In this document: piece by piece, positions 41,945 to 50,361 of the stretch
Numbering within the stretch: the stretch's first letter is position 1
Layout: each line of letters starts with the position of its first letter
Translations under genes and position numbers: made by a program
Source of the DNA: Thermoflexus hugenholtzii
GTDB taxonomy: Bacteria; Chloroflexota; Anaerolineae; Thermoflexales; Thermoflexaceae
Length of the DNA: 64,000 nt
Reading direction: 5' to 3'
Assembly: GCF_018771565.1 (NCBI RefSeq)
Contig: NZ_CP076326.1
Location: 3,252,679 to 3,316,678 of the forward strand
Notes under the pieces: model-generated
Database searches by the model: none
Seen by the model: only the letters and a program-made list of their open reading frames with translations
What the model was told of the DNA's origin: nothing

Positions 41945-43825
41945 ATGGCCAGCTCGACGGTCGCGCTCCCCCGCGTGTATGCCGAACGCGGGTTGCTCTC
42001 GTGGTTGACCACAGTCGACCACAAGCGCATCGGCATCCTTTACATCCTGGGCGCCGGGTTCTTTGCCCTGATCGGCGGCCTGGAGGCCCTGCTCATCCGC
42101 ACCCAGCTGGCGATCCCGAACCACCGGGTGCTGGTGGGGGAGGCTTACAACCAGGTCCTGACCATGCACGGCACGACCATGGTCTTCCTGGTGGTGATGC
42201 CGGTGCTGGCGGGCCTGGGGAACTATGTGGTCCCCCTGATGATCGGGGCCCGGGACATGGCCTACCCCCGCCTCAACGCCTTCGGCGTGTGGATGTTCCT
42301 GCTCGGCGGGATCTTCCTGAACCTGAGCTTCCTCCTGGGCGGGGCGCCGGACGCGGGGTGGTTCGGCTACGCGCCGCTGACGGCGAAAACCTTCTCCAAA
42401 GGCGCCGGCATCGACTTCTGGATCCTGGGCCTGCAGCTGTTGGGGATCTCCTCCATCACCTCCTCCATCAACTTTGTCTCTACCATCCTGCTGTTGCGGG
42501 CGCCCGGTCTCACTCTGAACCGGCTGCCGCTTTTCGCCTGGACCACGCTGGTGACCGCCTTCCTCATTCTCTTTGCGATGCCCAGCATCTCGGCGGCCCT
42601 GTTCCTCCTGTTCCTGGACCGCCATCTGGGGACCCATTTCTTCAACCCGGCGGCGGGCGGCGACCCGTTGCTGTGGCAGCACCTCTTCTGGTTCTTCGGC
42701 CACCCGGAGGTCTACATCATGATCCTGCCGGCCATGGGGATCGTCTCGGAGGTGCTGCCGGTTTTCTCCCGCAAGCCCATCTTCGGCTACACGGCGGTGG
42801 CCTACTCCAGCGTGGCCATCGGCTTCATCGGGTTCACCGTCTGGGCTCACCACATGTTCGCCGTGGGGCTGCCGGATGTGGTGAACGCCTTCTTCTCGGC
42901 CGCCAGCATGCTGGTGGCGGTGCCCACGGCCATCAAGGTCTTCAACTGGATCGCCACCATCTGGGGCGGGTCGGTGCGGTATCGGGCGCCCTTCCTCTTC
43001 GCCGCCGCCTTCGTCGCCCTCTTCGTCATCGGCGGGTTGAGCGGCCTGTTCCTGGCCTCGGTCCCGGTGGACTGGCAGGTGACGGACACCTATTTCGTGG
43101 TCGCCCACTTCCATTACACGCTCTTCGGCGGCTCCATGTTCGCCATCGTGGCCGGGATCTACTACTGGTTCCCCAAGATCACCGGCCGCTTCCTGGACGA
43201 GCGGCTGGGCCGCCTGCACTTCGCCCTGCAGTTCATCGGCTTCAACCTCACGTTCTTCCCGATGCATTTCCTGGGCCTGATGGGCATGCCCCGGCGGGTT
43301 TACACTTACGCGGCGGGCCTGGGCTGGGAGAGCCTGAACCTGCTGGCCACCATCGGCGCCTTCATCCTGGCCCTGGGCTTCGTGGTCTTCTTCGTCAACA
43401 TCGCCCGCAGCCTGGTCGCCGGGGAGCGGGCCCCGGACGATCCGTGGGACGGCCACACCCTGGAGTGGCTGACTTCCTCGCCTCCGCCGCCCTATAACTT
43501 CGCCCGCGTCCCGGTGGTTCACAGCCGCCGGCCGGCCTGGGACCGCAAATACACCGGGAACCCCCATCCGCGTCCGGTGGCGGAGGCCCCGACGGCGCAG
43601 GCCCCCGGTGGGGATGGGCCCGAAGGGGATTCGGAGGCGGAGCTCATCCATCTGCCCGCGCCGAGCCTCTGGCCGCTGATCCTGGCGGCCGGGCTGACGG
43701 TCTTCGCCCTGGGGCTGGTGACCCACTGGATCTTCATCCCCCTGGGGCTCCTCCTGTTCGCCCTGGGGCTGGCCCGCTGGGTCCAGCAGCCCCTGTTCCC
43801 GGAAACCCACGAGGCCTCATCGTAA
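41945..43825 (+). CDS. coxA: Cytochrome c oxidase subunit I
   Basis: A 626-residue heme-copper oxidase core with at least 12 helices. Heme ligand in MHGTTMVFLVVMP, CuB/Tyr cross-link motif WFFGHPEVYIMILP, HH pair in WAHHMF, and heme ligands in HFHYTLFGG. This is A-type (Glu-containing HPEVY) family. After the core, the C terminus adds about 60 soluble residues and two extra helices (LWPLILAAGLTVFALGLVTH...), so it is longer than standard subunit I. ATG 41945 follows AAGGAGG; upstream GTG/ATG starts overlap the coxB stop. Confidence 0.95.
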   Translation: MASSTVALPRVYAERGLLSWLTTVDHKRIGILYILGAGFFALIGGLEALLIRTQLAIPNHRVLVGEAYNQVLTMHGTTMVFLVVMPVLAGLGNYVVPLMIGARDMAYPRLNAFGVWMFLLGGIFLNLSFLLGGAPDAGWFGYAPLTAKTFSKGAGIDFWILGLQLLGISSITSSINFVSTILLLRAPGLTLNRLPLFAWTTLVTAFLILFAMPSISAALFLLFLDRHLGTHFFNPAAGGDPLLWQHLFWFFGHPEVYIMILPAMGIVSEVLPVFSRKPIFGYTAVAYSSVAIGFIGFTVWAHHMFAVGLPDVVNAFFSAASMLVAVPTAIKVFNWIATIWGGSVRYRAPFLFAAAFVALFVIGGLSGLFLASVPVDWQVTDTYFVVAHFHYTLFGGSMFAIVAGIYYWFPKITGRFLDERLGRLHFALQFIGFNLTFFPMHFLGLMGMPRRVYTYAAGLGWESLNLLATIGAFILALGFVVFFVNIARSLVAGERAPDDPWDGHTLEWLTSSPPPPYNFARVPVVHSRRPAWDRKYTGNPHPRPVAEAPTAQAPGGDGPEGDSEAELIHLPAPSLWPLILAAGLTVFALGLVTHWIFIPLGLLLFALGLARWVQQPLFPETHEASS

Positions 43826-43876
43826 GGGCCCGGGGGTCCCGCGCCCTTTCCATCCGCAACGGCGGAGGAGTGAGAG

Positions 43877-44458
43877 ATGGCCAGCCATCATCCGGCGGTC
43901 GGATCCGAGATCGCGGTGGACAGCCGCAAGCTGGGGGTCTGGGTCTTCCTGGCCTCCGAGGTGATCTTTTTCGCCTCCCTGATCGTCTCCTACCTGGTGC
44001 TGCACAACCGGGTCACCAGCGGTCCCACCGCCCATGAGGCCCTCACCCTGACCATCCCCACCATCAACACGATGATCCTGCTCACCAGCAGCGTGGCCAT
44101 GGTGCTGGCCCTGGCCCACTTGCGGGACGGCAACCGGCGGGCCTCCATCGCCTGGCTGCTCACCACCGCCTGGCTGGGGATCTGCTTCCTGATCCTGAAG
44201 GCGGTGGAATACAGCCAGCATCTTCATGAAGGCCTCACCCCCAGCGTCAACGTCTTCGGCTCCGCCTACTACACGGTCACCGGCTTCCATGCCGCCCACG
44301 TGGCGGTGGGGGTGATCTGGATCCTGAGCGTGGCCCTGGGGCTGCGCCGCCGCCTCTCGCCGCAAAACGATGTCCTGGTGGAGACGGTGGGGCTTTACTG
44401 GCACTTCGTGGACCTGGTGTGGGTAGCGATCTTCATGGTGGTGTATCTGTTGCGCTGA
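43877..44458 (+). CDS. coxC: Cytochrome c oxidase subunit III
   Basis: A 193-residue, five-helix subunit III: VFLASEVIFFASLIVSYLVL, GLTPSVNVFGSAYYTVTGFHAAHVAVG and LVETVGLYWHFVDLVWVAIF with the family's conserved Glu/His residues. It lacks the first two helices of the seven-helix mitochondrial type, as is usual for these bacteria. GGAGGAG precedes the ATG. Third gene of the II-I-III-IV operon. Confidence 0.93.
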   Translation: MASHHPAVGSEIAVDSRKLGVWVFLASEVIFFASLIVSYLVLHNRVTSGPTAHEALTLTIPTINTMILLTSSVAMVLALAHLRDGNRRASIAWLLTTAWLGICFLILKAVEYSQHLHEGLTPSVNVFGSAYYTVTGFHAAHVAVGVIWILSVALGLRRRLSPQNDVLVETVGLYWHFVDLVWVAIFMVVYLLR

Positions 44459-44496
44459 GGGAAGCTTCCGCCACCCTGGACCGTCCGGGAGGGAAG

Positions 44497-44772
44497 ATGG
44501 AGGCGAAAGCCCACAAGCATCCGAACTACGTCCTGGTGGGGATCGTCCTGATCCTCCTCACCATCCTGGAGGTGAGCGTCATCCGTCTGCCGGTGCCCCA
44601 GCTGCCCTTCCTGCTGGGGTTCGCCATCGCCAAGGGGCTCCTCATCCTGATGTATTTCATGCACCTGAAGTTCGACTCGCGGCTCTACGCGGTGCTCTTC
44701 GCCTATCCCTGGCCCCTGGCGCTTTTGCTGGTGGGGATGCTGATCTGGCTGTATTTCGGGTTCCGGGCGTAG
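44497..44772 (+). CDS. Cytochrome c oxidase subunit IV (bacterial type)
   Basis: A 91-residue protein with three helices: NYVLVGIVLILLTILEVSV, LLGFAIAKGLLILMYFMHLKFD and the terminal LLVGMLIWLYFGF. The KxxLIxMYFMHLKF motif identifies prokaryotic oxidase subunit IV. ATG 44497 follows GGGAGGG; the in-frame start at 44419 inside coxC is rejected. Last gene before a strong terminator. Confidence 0.9.
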   Translation: MEAKAHKHPNYVLVGIVLILLTILEVSVIRLPVPQLPFLLGFAIAKGLLILMYFMHLKFDSRLYAVLFAYPWPLALLLVGMLIWLYFGFRA

Positions 44773-44828
44773 GGGAGCAGATCGCGGAGTGCTCTGGATA
44801 GAGGCCTCTTCGGAGCCTGCGAAATATA

Positions 44829-44862
44829 CCGGGGGGCGCCGTTGGGCGCCCCCCGGTTCTTT
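44829..44862 (+). terminator. Terminator of the oxidase operon
   Basis: Twelve-bp stem CCGGGGGGCGCC / GGCGCCCCCCGG with a GTTG loop, followed by TTCTTT. It lies between convergent cox and cstA genes and may act on both. Confidence 0.8.
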
Positions 44863-44881
44863 CCCTGCGGAAGTGAGGGGA

Positions 44882-46741
44882 TCACTCCCCGCCGCCGGCC
44901 GGGGCCGGGCGCGCCGGTGCCACCCGCCAGCGGTTGAAAGCCTGCCAGCCCTCGTAGGCGATGAACGCCGCAGCGAGGAAGAGCAAGGCGGCCAGGATCA
45001 GCATGGTGATGGCCCCGATGATGGCCACGATGTTCCCCTTGGCCAGGGCCGCGTTCAGCGCCGGGATCTGGTTATAGAGGGTGACCAGGATAGCGGCCAT
45101 GGTCGTCACATACATGAAGACCCCCGGCAGCCCCGCGTACCAGGCCGGCCGCCGCTCCGAGACCAGCCAGACGGTGACGATGAGCAGGGCCAGGCCGGCC
45201 ATCAGCTGGTTGGCCGCGCCGAACAGCTGCCAGAGGTAGATCCAGGTCCCGGTGAGCACCAGGAAGGCCGCCAGCGCCATCGAGATCAGGCTGGCTACAT
45301 GCATGTTCTTAAAGATCGGCTGGGTCTCTCCGACCCACTCCCCCAGGGTGACCCGCATTAGCCGGAAGACCAGCTGGACCACGGTGATGACGATGACCAC
45401 GAAGGCCGCGAAGCCCAGGGCCTTGCCATACAGGAAGAATCCCTCGCCGAACAACTGGGAGAGCAGGATGCCCACGCCAGAGGCGAAGCGCTCCTGGGCG
45501 GTAGCCCCAGGGGCGTTCAGGGAGATTGCAATCAAGGAGAGCAACCCCAGGGTGTTCTCACCGAAGAGCATGGCCCCACCGCCCACCGGCAGGGCATCGG
45601 TCTCATACTCCAGCTGCCGGGCGGTGCCCACCGAGCCAAAGAGGGCGTGCCACCCGGAGATGGCGCCGCAGGCGATGGTCACGAATAGCATCGGCCACAG
45701 GGGTTGAATGCCGACGGCGGCGGGCTGGAATCCTCGCACCGCAGGGAGCTTGAAAGACACCGCCTGCGGGTTGGTGAAGAAACCCACGATGCCACCGATA
45801 TAGCTCAGGAGGATGACCAGCGCGGTCACCCAGAAACCGAGGTAGTTAACGGGTTGGGCGAAGCGCCAAATGGGGAGGTTAGCTCCCAGATAACAGAACA
45901 CGAAGGTGAAGAGCATCCAGAACACGAACGAGAGGCGAACCGGGCGATCCAAACCCAACAAACGGCCCGTCTTGGGGTCTGGGTTGGCCGTAGGATCAAA
46001 GTAGGTGTAGAGCGGTTTGCCGCCGACCAGGCTGTCGATGGCCGCATTGAAGCGGGCGAAGACCTGGCCCACCGGCCCCTGGATGGTCTTGACCTGATCC
46101 CCCTCCTTCACCTGCTGCAACCCGACCGGGCCGATCCCCATAGCCAGTAACGTGATGATTAAGGTGATAGCGGTGACCGTTACCAGATCCATCTTCCACC
46201 GATAGAGCATCTGCCCCATCAGGAGGCCCATCACCGCCAGGGCAATGATACCCAGGGGAACCGTTGGGTCCGTGAGAACGGCGGCGATCAGGTTCACGAA
46301 GGCTCCGGCGATCAGCAGCAGGTAGAAGAAGATGAACACGAAGAGGAGGGTGCGGGTGCGGGGGCTGATCAGGCGGTAAGCCACGGCGCTCAGGGAGTTC
46401 CCATCGTTGCGCACGGAGAGCATGATGGCGCTGTAGTCGCTGGCCCACCCGATGAAGGACACCCCCAGGATCAGCCAGAGGAGGGCGGGGAGCCAGCCCC
46501 ACAGCCCGGCCGCCGTGATCGGCCCCACGATGGGCCCCGCCGCGGCGATGGACTTGAAGTGATAGCCGATCAGGATGTTGCGGCTGGTGGGGACGAAATC
46601 CACGCCGTCCATATACATGCGGGCTGGGGTCGCCCGCTTCGGGTCGGACTGGATGATCTCCCGGTCGACCCGCTTGGCGTAGAGGTTCCAGATGAGCAGC
46701 TGGACCAGGATGCCGATGATAATGACCCAGAAGGCGCTCAT
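44882..46741 (-). CDS. cstA: Carbon starvation protein A (CstA-type peptide/pyruvate transporter)
   Basis: A 619-residue membrane protein with about 16 hydrophobic helices. Family hallmarks: NLYAKRVDREI near the N terminus, DGVDFVPTSRNILIGYHFKSIAAAGPIVGP, and CGAISGWHALFGSVGTARQLEYETDA. CstA proteins import peptides or pyruvate when carbon is scarce. ATG 46741 follows GGAGGG, so the longer start at 46795 is rejected. No BtsS/BtsR-like or CRP site is seen. It lies downstream of the thioredoxin-like gene beyond a terminator. Confidence 0.92.
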   Translation of the reverse strand: MSAFWVIIIGILVQLLIWNLYAKRVDREIIQSDPKRATPARMYMDGVDFVPTSRNILIGYHFKSIAAAGPIVGPITAAGLWGWLPALLWLILGVSFIGWASDYSAIMLSVRNDGNSLSAVAYRLISPRTRTLLFVFIFFYLLLIAGAFVNLIAAVLTDPTVPLGIIALAVMGLLMGQMLYRWKMDLVTVTAITLIITLLAMGIGPVGLQQVKEGDQVKTIQGPVGQVFARFNAAIDSLVGGKPLYTYFDPTANPDPKTGRLLGLDRPVRLSFVFWMLFTFVFCYLGANLPIWRFAQPVNYLGFWVTALVILLSYIGGIVGFFTNPQAVSFKLPAVRGFQPAAVGIQPLWPMLFVTIACGAISGWHALFGSVGTARQLEYETDALPVGGGAMLFGENTLGLLSLIAISLNAPGATAQERFASGVGILLSQLFGEGFFLYGKALGFAAFVVIVITVVQLVFRLMRVTLGEWVGETQPIFKNMHVASLISMALAAFLVLTGTWIYLWQLFGAANQLMAGLALLIVTVWLVSERRPAWYAGLPGVFMYVTTMAAILVTLYNQIPALNAALAKGNIVAIIGAITMLILAALLFLAAAFIAYEGWQAFNRWRVAPARPAPAGGGE

Positions 46742-46896
46742 GGCGTTCCCTCCGGAATGGGATCTGAAGAGAGGTCCCCGCACAAATCCTGGCACGCGCC
46801 GGAGGGCGCGGCGTCCCGCAAGCGTCCGTTCGGCTTCCCCCGCTCTTCCCCTGTTGCACCTCCTTCCGCAGGATCGGGAACGCGCCGCCTGCTCTG

Positions 46897-46939
46897 AAAA
46901 ACCGCAGGCGACAGCCGGGGTTCAGGCTGTCGCCTGCGG
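46897..46939 (-). terminator. Intrinsic terminator overlapping the thioredoxin-like gene end
   Basis: Perfect 15-bp stem (CCGCAGGCGACAGCC / GGCTGTCGCCTGCGG), eight-base loop containing the stop codon of the gene, then five T on the minus strand (46897-46901). One arm is coding sequence. Confidence 0.85.
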
Positions 46940-47305
46940 GGCGCTCAGATGCCGGGCGATGGCCGCCTCCGCCCCCGCGAGGTCCCCGCCCGCAAACACC
47001 TGGCCCTCCACGATCACGGCCGGGTAGCGGCGGGCACCGTAGCGCAGGGACTTCCACCACCCCTCCAGGGAGACGGCATCGATCACCTTCACCGCGATCC
47101 GATCGCAGTAGGTCGCCATCAGCCGGGCGATCCACGCCGCCAGATCGCGGTAAGCTTGCTGCAGATCTTCGGGGAGGCCGGAGGCCAGCTGCTCCGCATG
47201 CAGGGCCGAACCCACGCCGGCCTGCTGCCAGACCAGCTCGCAGTGGAGACAGTGGTAAAACGCCGTGGGCGCGTAGGCGATCACTTCCACCCGCAGGGGC
47301 CGCAT
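46922..47305 (-). CDS. Thioredoxin-like protein
   Basis: A 127-residue protein beginning MRPLRVEVIAYAPTAFYHCLHCELVWQQ, a thioredoxin-fold first strand and a CLHC active-site-like pair, then a helical insertion and RRYPAVIVEGQVFAGGDLAGAEAAIARHL, which has the cis-Pro, strand and last helix of a glutaredoxin-like fold. Redox partner unknown. ATG 47305 with GGGAGGG upstream is chosen over 47359. It has its own consensus promoter and terminator, so it is transcribed alone. Confidence 0.7.
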   Translation of the reverse strand: MRPLRVEVIAYAPTAFYHCLHCELVWQQAGVGSALHAEQLASGLPEDLQQAYRDLAAWIARLMATYCDRIAVKVIDAVSLEGWWKSLRYGARRYPAVIVEGQVFAGGDLAGAEAAIARHLSAPQATA

Positions 47306-47370
47306 CCAGGCCCTCCCTCCCAACTGTCCCGCTTCAGGCTCCTGCGCCCACCGAAACAATGATCGCCCAT

Positions 47371-47399
47371 ATTGTAATCGGGAGAAATCTTCATGTCAA
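47371..47399 (-). promoter_or_regulatory. Consensus promoter of the thioredoxin-like gene
   Basis: Minus strand TTGACA (47394-47399), 17 bases, TACAAT (47371-47376), 65 bases before the ATG. Confidence 0.8.
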
Positions 47400-47423
47400 G
47401 GACGGCAACGCCCACCTTCCGAC

Positions 47424-47454
47424 ACAATTTGTTCTATATATCACAATATTGTTG
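47424..47454. promoter_or_regulatory. Candidate operator cluster (ACAAT/ATTGT inverted repeats)
   Basis: ACAA-T-TTGT at 47424-47432 and ACAATATTGT at 47443-47452, centred about 20 bases apart, 25-55 bases upstream of the thioredoxin-like promoter -35. The spacing suits a DNA-binding dimer; no regulator is assigned. Confidence 0.35.
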
Positions 47455-47618
47455 CGTATGGAACAGAGCGGGGAGGCCGATAGGGGGTGCGGAGGGCTGA
47501 GATGAATTCCGGCCTGCAGCCGGCCGCAAGGGCTTCTGATCTGCCCCTCCGTCTCTCGAGCTCGGAGGCCCAGGTCGCGGCGAAAGCCACAGGTCGCGGC
47601 TCCTACATTGGAATGGAT

Positions 47619-47636
47619 GCCGAAATGAATTTCGGC
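47619..47636. repeat. Dispersed palindromic repeat, copy 2
   Basis: GCCGAAATGAATTTCGGC, same orientation and same following CTTAC/TTTAC context as the copy at 7776. Confidence 0.7.
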
Positions 47637-47875
47637 TTACATAGGGGCTTCTACCCTGAACCCCTGTCTTCGATCCCACGGCAGGTCACGGCGAAAGCTG
47701 CTCTGACGTGGGGGGGTGGAATCGGCGGGATTCGCTCCTTTTGGGAGGCTGGACCCCCCTGAGAGGGAACGGCCGCCTCGCCCGGGCGAGGATGGGTTCC
47801 GAACTTGCTGGTCTCCCGGAGTGCGGCGATCCTTAAAGGCGCGCGTATGGATCCTGAGCGGATGGGGGAACAGGG

Positions 47876-48736
47876 ATGCAGGAGCCCTCCAAGGCGGCGA
47901 AACCCGGCGATCTGGCCCTGCTCCTGGACGCCCGGGGGAAGCCGTTCCTGGTCCGACTGGAGCCGGGCGGACGCCTGCACACCCATCGGGGGGTGGTGGC
48001 TCATGAGGATTGCATCGGCCGGCCCTGGGGGAGCGTGGTGCGTTCCCACCGGGGGGAGCCCTTCTACCTGCTGGAGCCCTCCACGGAGGAGCTGATCCGT
48101 TACCTCCCCCGACAGACCCAGATCCTCTACCCCAAGGACATCGGCTACATCCTGCTGAAGCTGGCGGTCCGCCCCGGCCGTCTGGTTCTGGAGGCGGGCA
48201 CCGGGAGCGGAGGGCTGACCCTGGCCCTGGCCCAGGCGGTCTGGCCCCTGGGCCGGGTGGTCACCTATGAGGTGCGCCCCGAGATGCAGGCCCTGGCCCG
48301 CCGCAACCTGGAGCGAGTGGGCCTGGCGGAGATGGTCACCTGGCGCCTGCGGGACATCGCAGAGGGCTTCGAGGAGACCGAGGCCGATGCCCTGTTCCTG
48401 GATCTGCCGGAGCCGTGGGCATATCTCCCCCAGGCGGCCGCCGCCCTGCGGAGCGGCGGCTTCTTCGGCGCGATCCTCCCCACCGCCAACCAGGTCATCC
48501 GCCTCCTGGAGGCCCTTCCGGCGCACGGCTTCGGCTTCATCGAGACGGTGGAGGTCCTCCTGCGCCCCTACCACGCCGTGGGCTGGCGTTTCCGCCCCGC
48601 CGACCGCATGGTCGCCCACACCGGCTTCCTGATCTTCGCCCGCCGCCTCCTGGAACCACCGGCTCCGGAGGAGGGCACGTTCCCCGCTGCTCCCGAAGAA
48701 GAGTCGCTGGAAATCCCCTCCGGTATCCAGCCGTAG
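47876..48736 (+). CDS. trmI: tRNA (adenine-58-N1)-methyltransferase
   Basis: A 286-residue SAM-dependent enzyme making m1A58 in the T loop, a modification important for tRNA stability at high temperature. N-terminal beta domain, then YPKDIGYILLKLAVRPGRLVLEAGTGSGGLTLALAQAV (SAM motif I), YEVRPEMQALARRNLERVG, DALFLDLPEPWAYLP (catalytic Asp, motif IV) and the VEVLLRPYHAV end. Archaeal/bacterial TrmI architecture. Weak ribosome site (GGGGGAACAGGG). A long untranslated or unexpressed gap precedes it. Confidence 0.9.
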   Translation: MQEPSKAAKPGDLALLLDARGKPFLVRLEPGGRLHTHRGVVAHEDCIGRPWGSVVRSHRGEPFYLLEPSTEELIRYLPRQTQILYPKDIGYILLKLAVRPGRLVLEAGTGSGGLTLALAQAVWPLGRVVTYEVRPEMQALARRNLERVGLAEMVTWRLRDIAEGFEETEADALFLDLPEPWAYLPQAAAALRSGGFFGAILPTANQVIRLLEALPAHGFGFIETVEVLLRPYHAVGWRFRPADRMVAHTGFLIFARRLLEPPAPEEGTFPAAPEEESLEIPSGIQP

Positions 48737-48816
48737 GCCCAGGAGTCGATCCCCTGAGTCCCGTAAGACTCCCGACGGTTCTTCGTTGCTTCCCGAAAAC
48801 GAGCGGAGGAGGCTCC

Positions 48817-49584
48817 ATGATGGACTTCGAGTGCTCAATGGGAACACTGTGGGTGCTCTCTCCACATCCGGATGACGCCGTCCTCTCCTGCGGGGGGACC
48901 CTCTACCGGACGGCCCGGGCCGGCATACCGGTTCGGGTGATCACGGTCTTCGCCGGGGATCCCAGGGATCCCATCCCTCCCTTCGCCCAGGCGTTGCACA
49001 CCCTGTGGGGCGGCGGGGAACAGGCCATGGCCATGCGGCGCGCGGAGGATCGGGAGGCGCTGGACATGCTCGGCGCCCAGGCCATTCACTGGGACCTCCC
49101 GGATGTCATCTATCGCCGGGACGCTCAGGGCCAGCCCCTCTGTCAGGGTCGAGAGGATCTCTTCCGCCCCATCCATCCGGACGAGGCGCTCTGGATCGAG
49201 CGGATCCGGGAGGCCCTGGACGCCCTCCCCTGGGAGGAGGGAGATCTCCTCCTGGCCCCTCTGGCCCTGGGCGGGCATGTGGATCACCGTCTGGTCCGGG
49301 CCGCTGTGGAAGGCCTTTCCCGGACTGGAATCCGGCTGGGGTTCTATGAGGATTTCCCCTACGCGGAGACCGAGCCCTTCGCCGACCTCCCCGGGTGGCA
49401 GCCATGCCGGGTGGCGCTGGGCGAGGAGGACCTCCGGATGAAAGCGGCGGCGATCCGCGCTTATCGTTCCCAGTGGCCCATCTTTTTCCTCAATGAGGAA
49501 GAAATCCTGGAACGGATCCGCGCCTATGCCCTTCGGGTCGGCGAGGGGACCCCGGCGGAGCGGTTCTGGTTCCCGCCCGCGTGA
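48817..49584 (+). CDS. PIG-L family deacetylase
   Basis: A 255-residue zinc hydrolase of the LmbE/MshB/BshB class, which removes N-acetyl from a GlcNAc-like group. Zinc motif SPHPDDAVLSCGGT near the N terminus, then AVRIRE-like and GGHVDHRLVRAAV with the third metal His. The substrate could be a thiol precursor, a lipid or an antibiotic. GGAGGAGGCTCC precedes the ATG. Its 3' end overlaps the convergent ubiE by 61 bases. Confidence 0.87.
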   Translation: MMDFECSMGTLWVLSPHPDDAVLSCGGTLYRTARAGIPVRVITVFAGDPRDPIPPFAQALHTLWGGGEQAMAMRRAEDREALDMLGAQAIHWDLPDVIYRRDAQGQPLCQGREDLFRPIHPDEALWIERIREALDALPWEEGDLLLAPLALGGHVDHRLVRAAVEGLSRTGIRLGFYEDFPYAETEPFADLPGWQPCRVALGEEDLRMKAAAIRAYRSQWPIFFLNEEEILERIRAYALRVGEGTPAERFWFPPA

Positions 49585-50282
49585 GACGGTGAGGGCTTGC
49601 GCCCGATCACCAGGGCCACCGTCCCCAGCATGAACGTGTGGGCAGCCTCCACGATCAGGCCGGCCTGGCGCATCGCCTCCGCCAGCTCCTCCAGGCGGAG
49701 GAAGCCCGCCACGGATTGGGGCAGGTACGTGTAGGCGGCGCGGTCTCCCGCCACCAGCGCCCCCAGCAGCGGGACCAGGCGGTGGAAGTAGAACCGGTAA
49801 AGCGGGGTCCACCAGCGCTCCGGCGGCCGCACGGCCTCCAGGCAGACGACCCGCCCGCCCGGGCGGACGACGCGGGCCTGCTCCCGGAAGGCGAGGTGGA
49901 GGTCGGCCACGTTGCGCATCACGAAGCCGGAGACCGCCGCATCGAAGCAATCATCCGGGAAGGGAAGGCGCAGCGCATCCCCGCCCACCCAGTGGATCCG
50001 CTGGCGCCCGGGTCGGGTCCGTCCCTGGCGCATCATCGGGAGGGTGAAATCGCAGCCCACCGCCAGCGCCTCCGGATGCTGCCGCAACACCTCGGCGGCC
50101 AGATCACCGGTCCCGGTCCCCACATCCAGCACCCGGGCGCGGCCGGACAGCGCGCAGGCCCGGATGGCTTCGCGGCGCCAGCGCAGATCCAGGCCGCCGG
50201 TCATCAGGCGGTTCATCAGGTCGTAGCGATGGGCGATGCGGGCGAACATCGCCCGGACCTGCTGGGGTCGATCCGTGGTCAT
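49524..50282 (-). CDS. menG: Demethylmenaquinone/ubiquinone C-methyltransferase (UbiE/MenG)
   Basis: A 252-residue class I methyltransferase. FARIAHRYDLMNRLMTGGLDLRWRREAI is the UbiE N-terminal signature; VLDVGTGTGDLAAEVL is SAM motif I; FVMRNVADLHLAFREQARVVRPGGRVVCLE and YRFYFHRLVPLLGALVAGD complete the family. It should methylate demethylmenaquinone. The final 20-odd residues are a non-conserved tail that reads through the 3' end of the convergent deacetylase gene, as if an earlier stop was lost. Start ATG follows CTGAGGAGG. Confidence 0.93.
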   Translation of the reverse strand: MTTDRPQQVRAMFARIAHRYDLMNRLMTGGLDLRWRREAIRACALSGRARVLDVGTGTGDLAAEVLRQHPEALAVGCDFTLPMMRQGRTRPGRQRIHWVGGDALRLPFPDDCFDAAVSGFVMRNVADLHLAFREQARVVRPGGRVVCLEAVRPPERWWTPLYRFYFHRLVPLLGALVAGDRAAYTYLPQSVAGFLRLEELAEAMRQAGLIVEAAHTFMLGTVALVIGRKPSPSHAGGNQNRSAGVPSPTRRA

Positions 50283-50361
50283 CCAAGCGCCTCCTCAGGT
50301 TCATGATAAGCTGGAAAACGATGGAGATCGGATCCGGCTGCGCTTCGTGCGCGGAGGCTCG

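Larger units (their letters stand above)
47400..47875. other. Long intergenic region with palindromes and a dispersed repeat
   Basis: About 475 bases with no supportable gene between the thioredoxin-like promoter and trmI. 47424-47454 is AT-rich and holds ACAATTTGT and the perfect 10-bp palindrome ACAATATTGT (47443-47452). 47570-47610 has a short internal duplication (AGGTCGCGGC twice). 47619-47636 is the dispersed palindrome. The rest is GC-rich and unassigned. Confidence 0.6.

Noticed and set aside
47560..47720. Possible CRISPR-like or REP array (AGGTCGCGGC twice, GGCGAAAGC twice)
   Set aside because: Repeats are short, irregularly spaced and only two copies each; no spacers of constant length and no cas genes.
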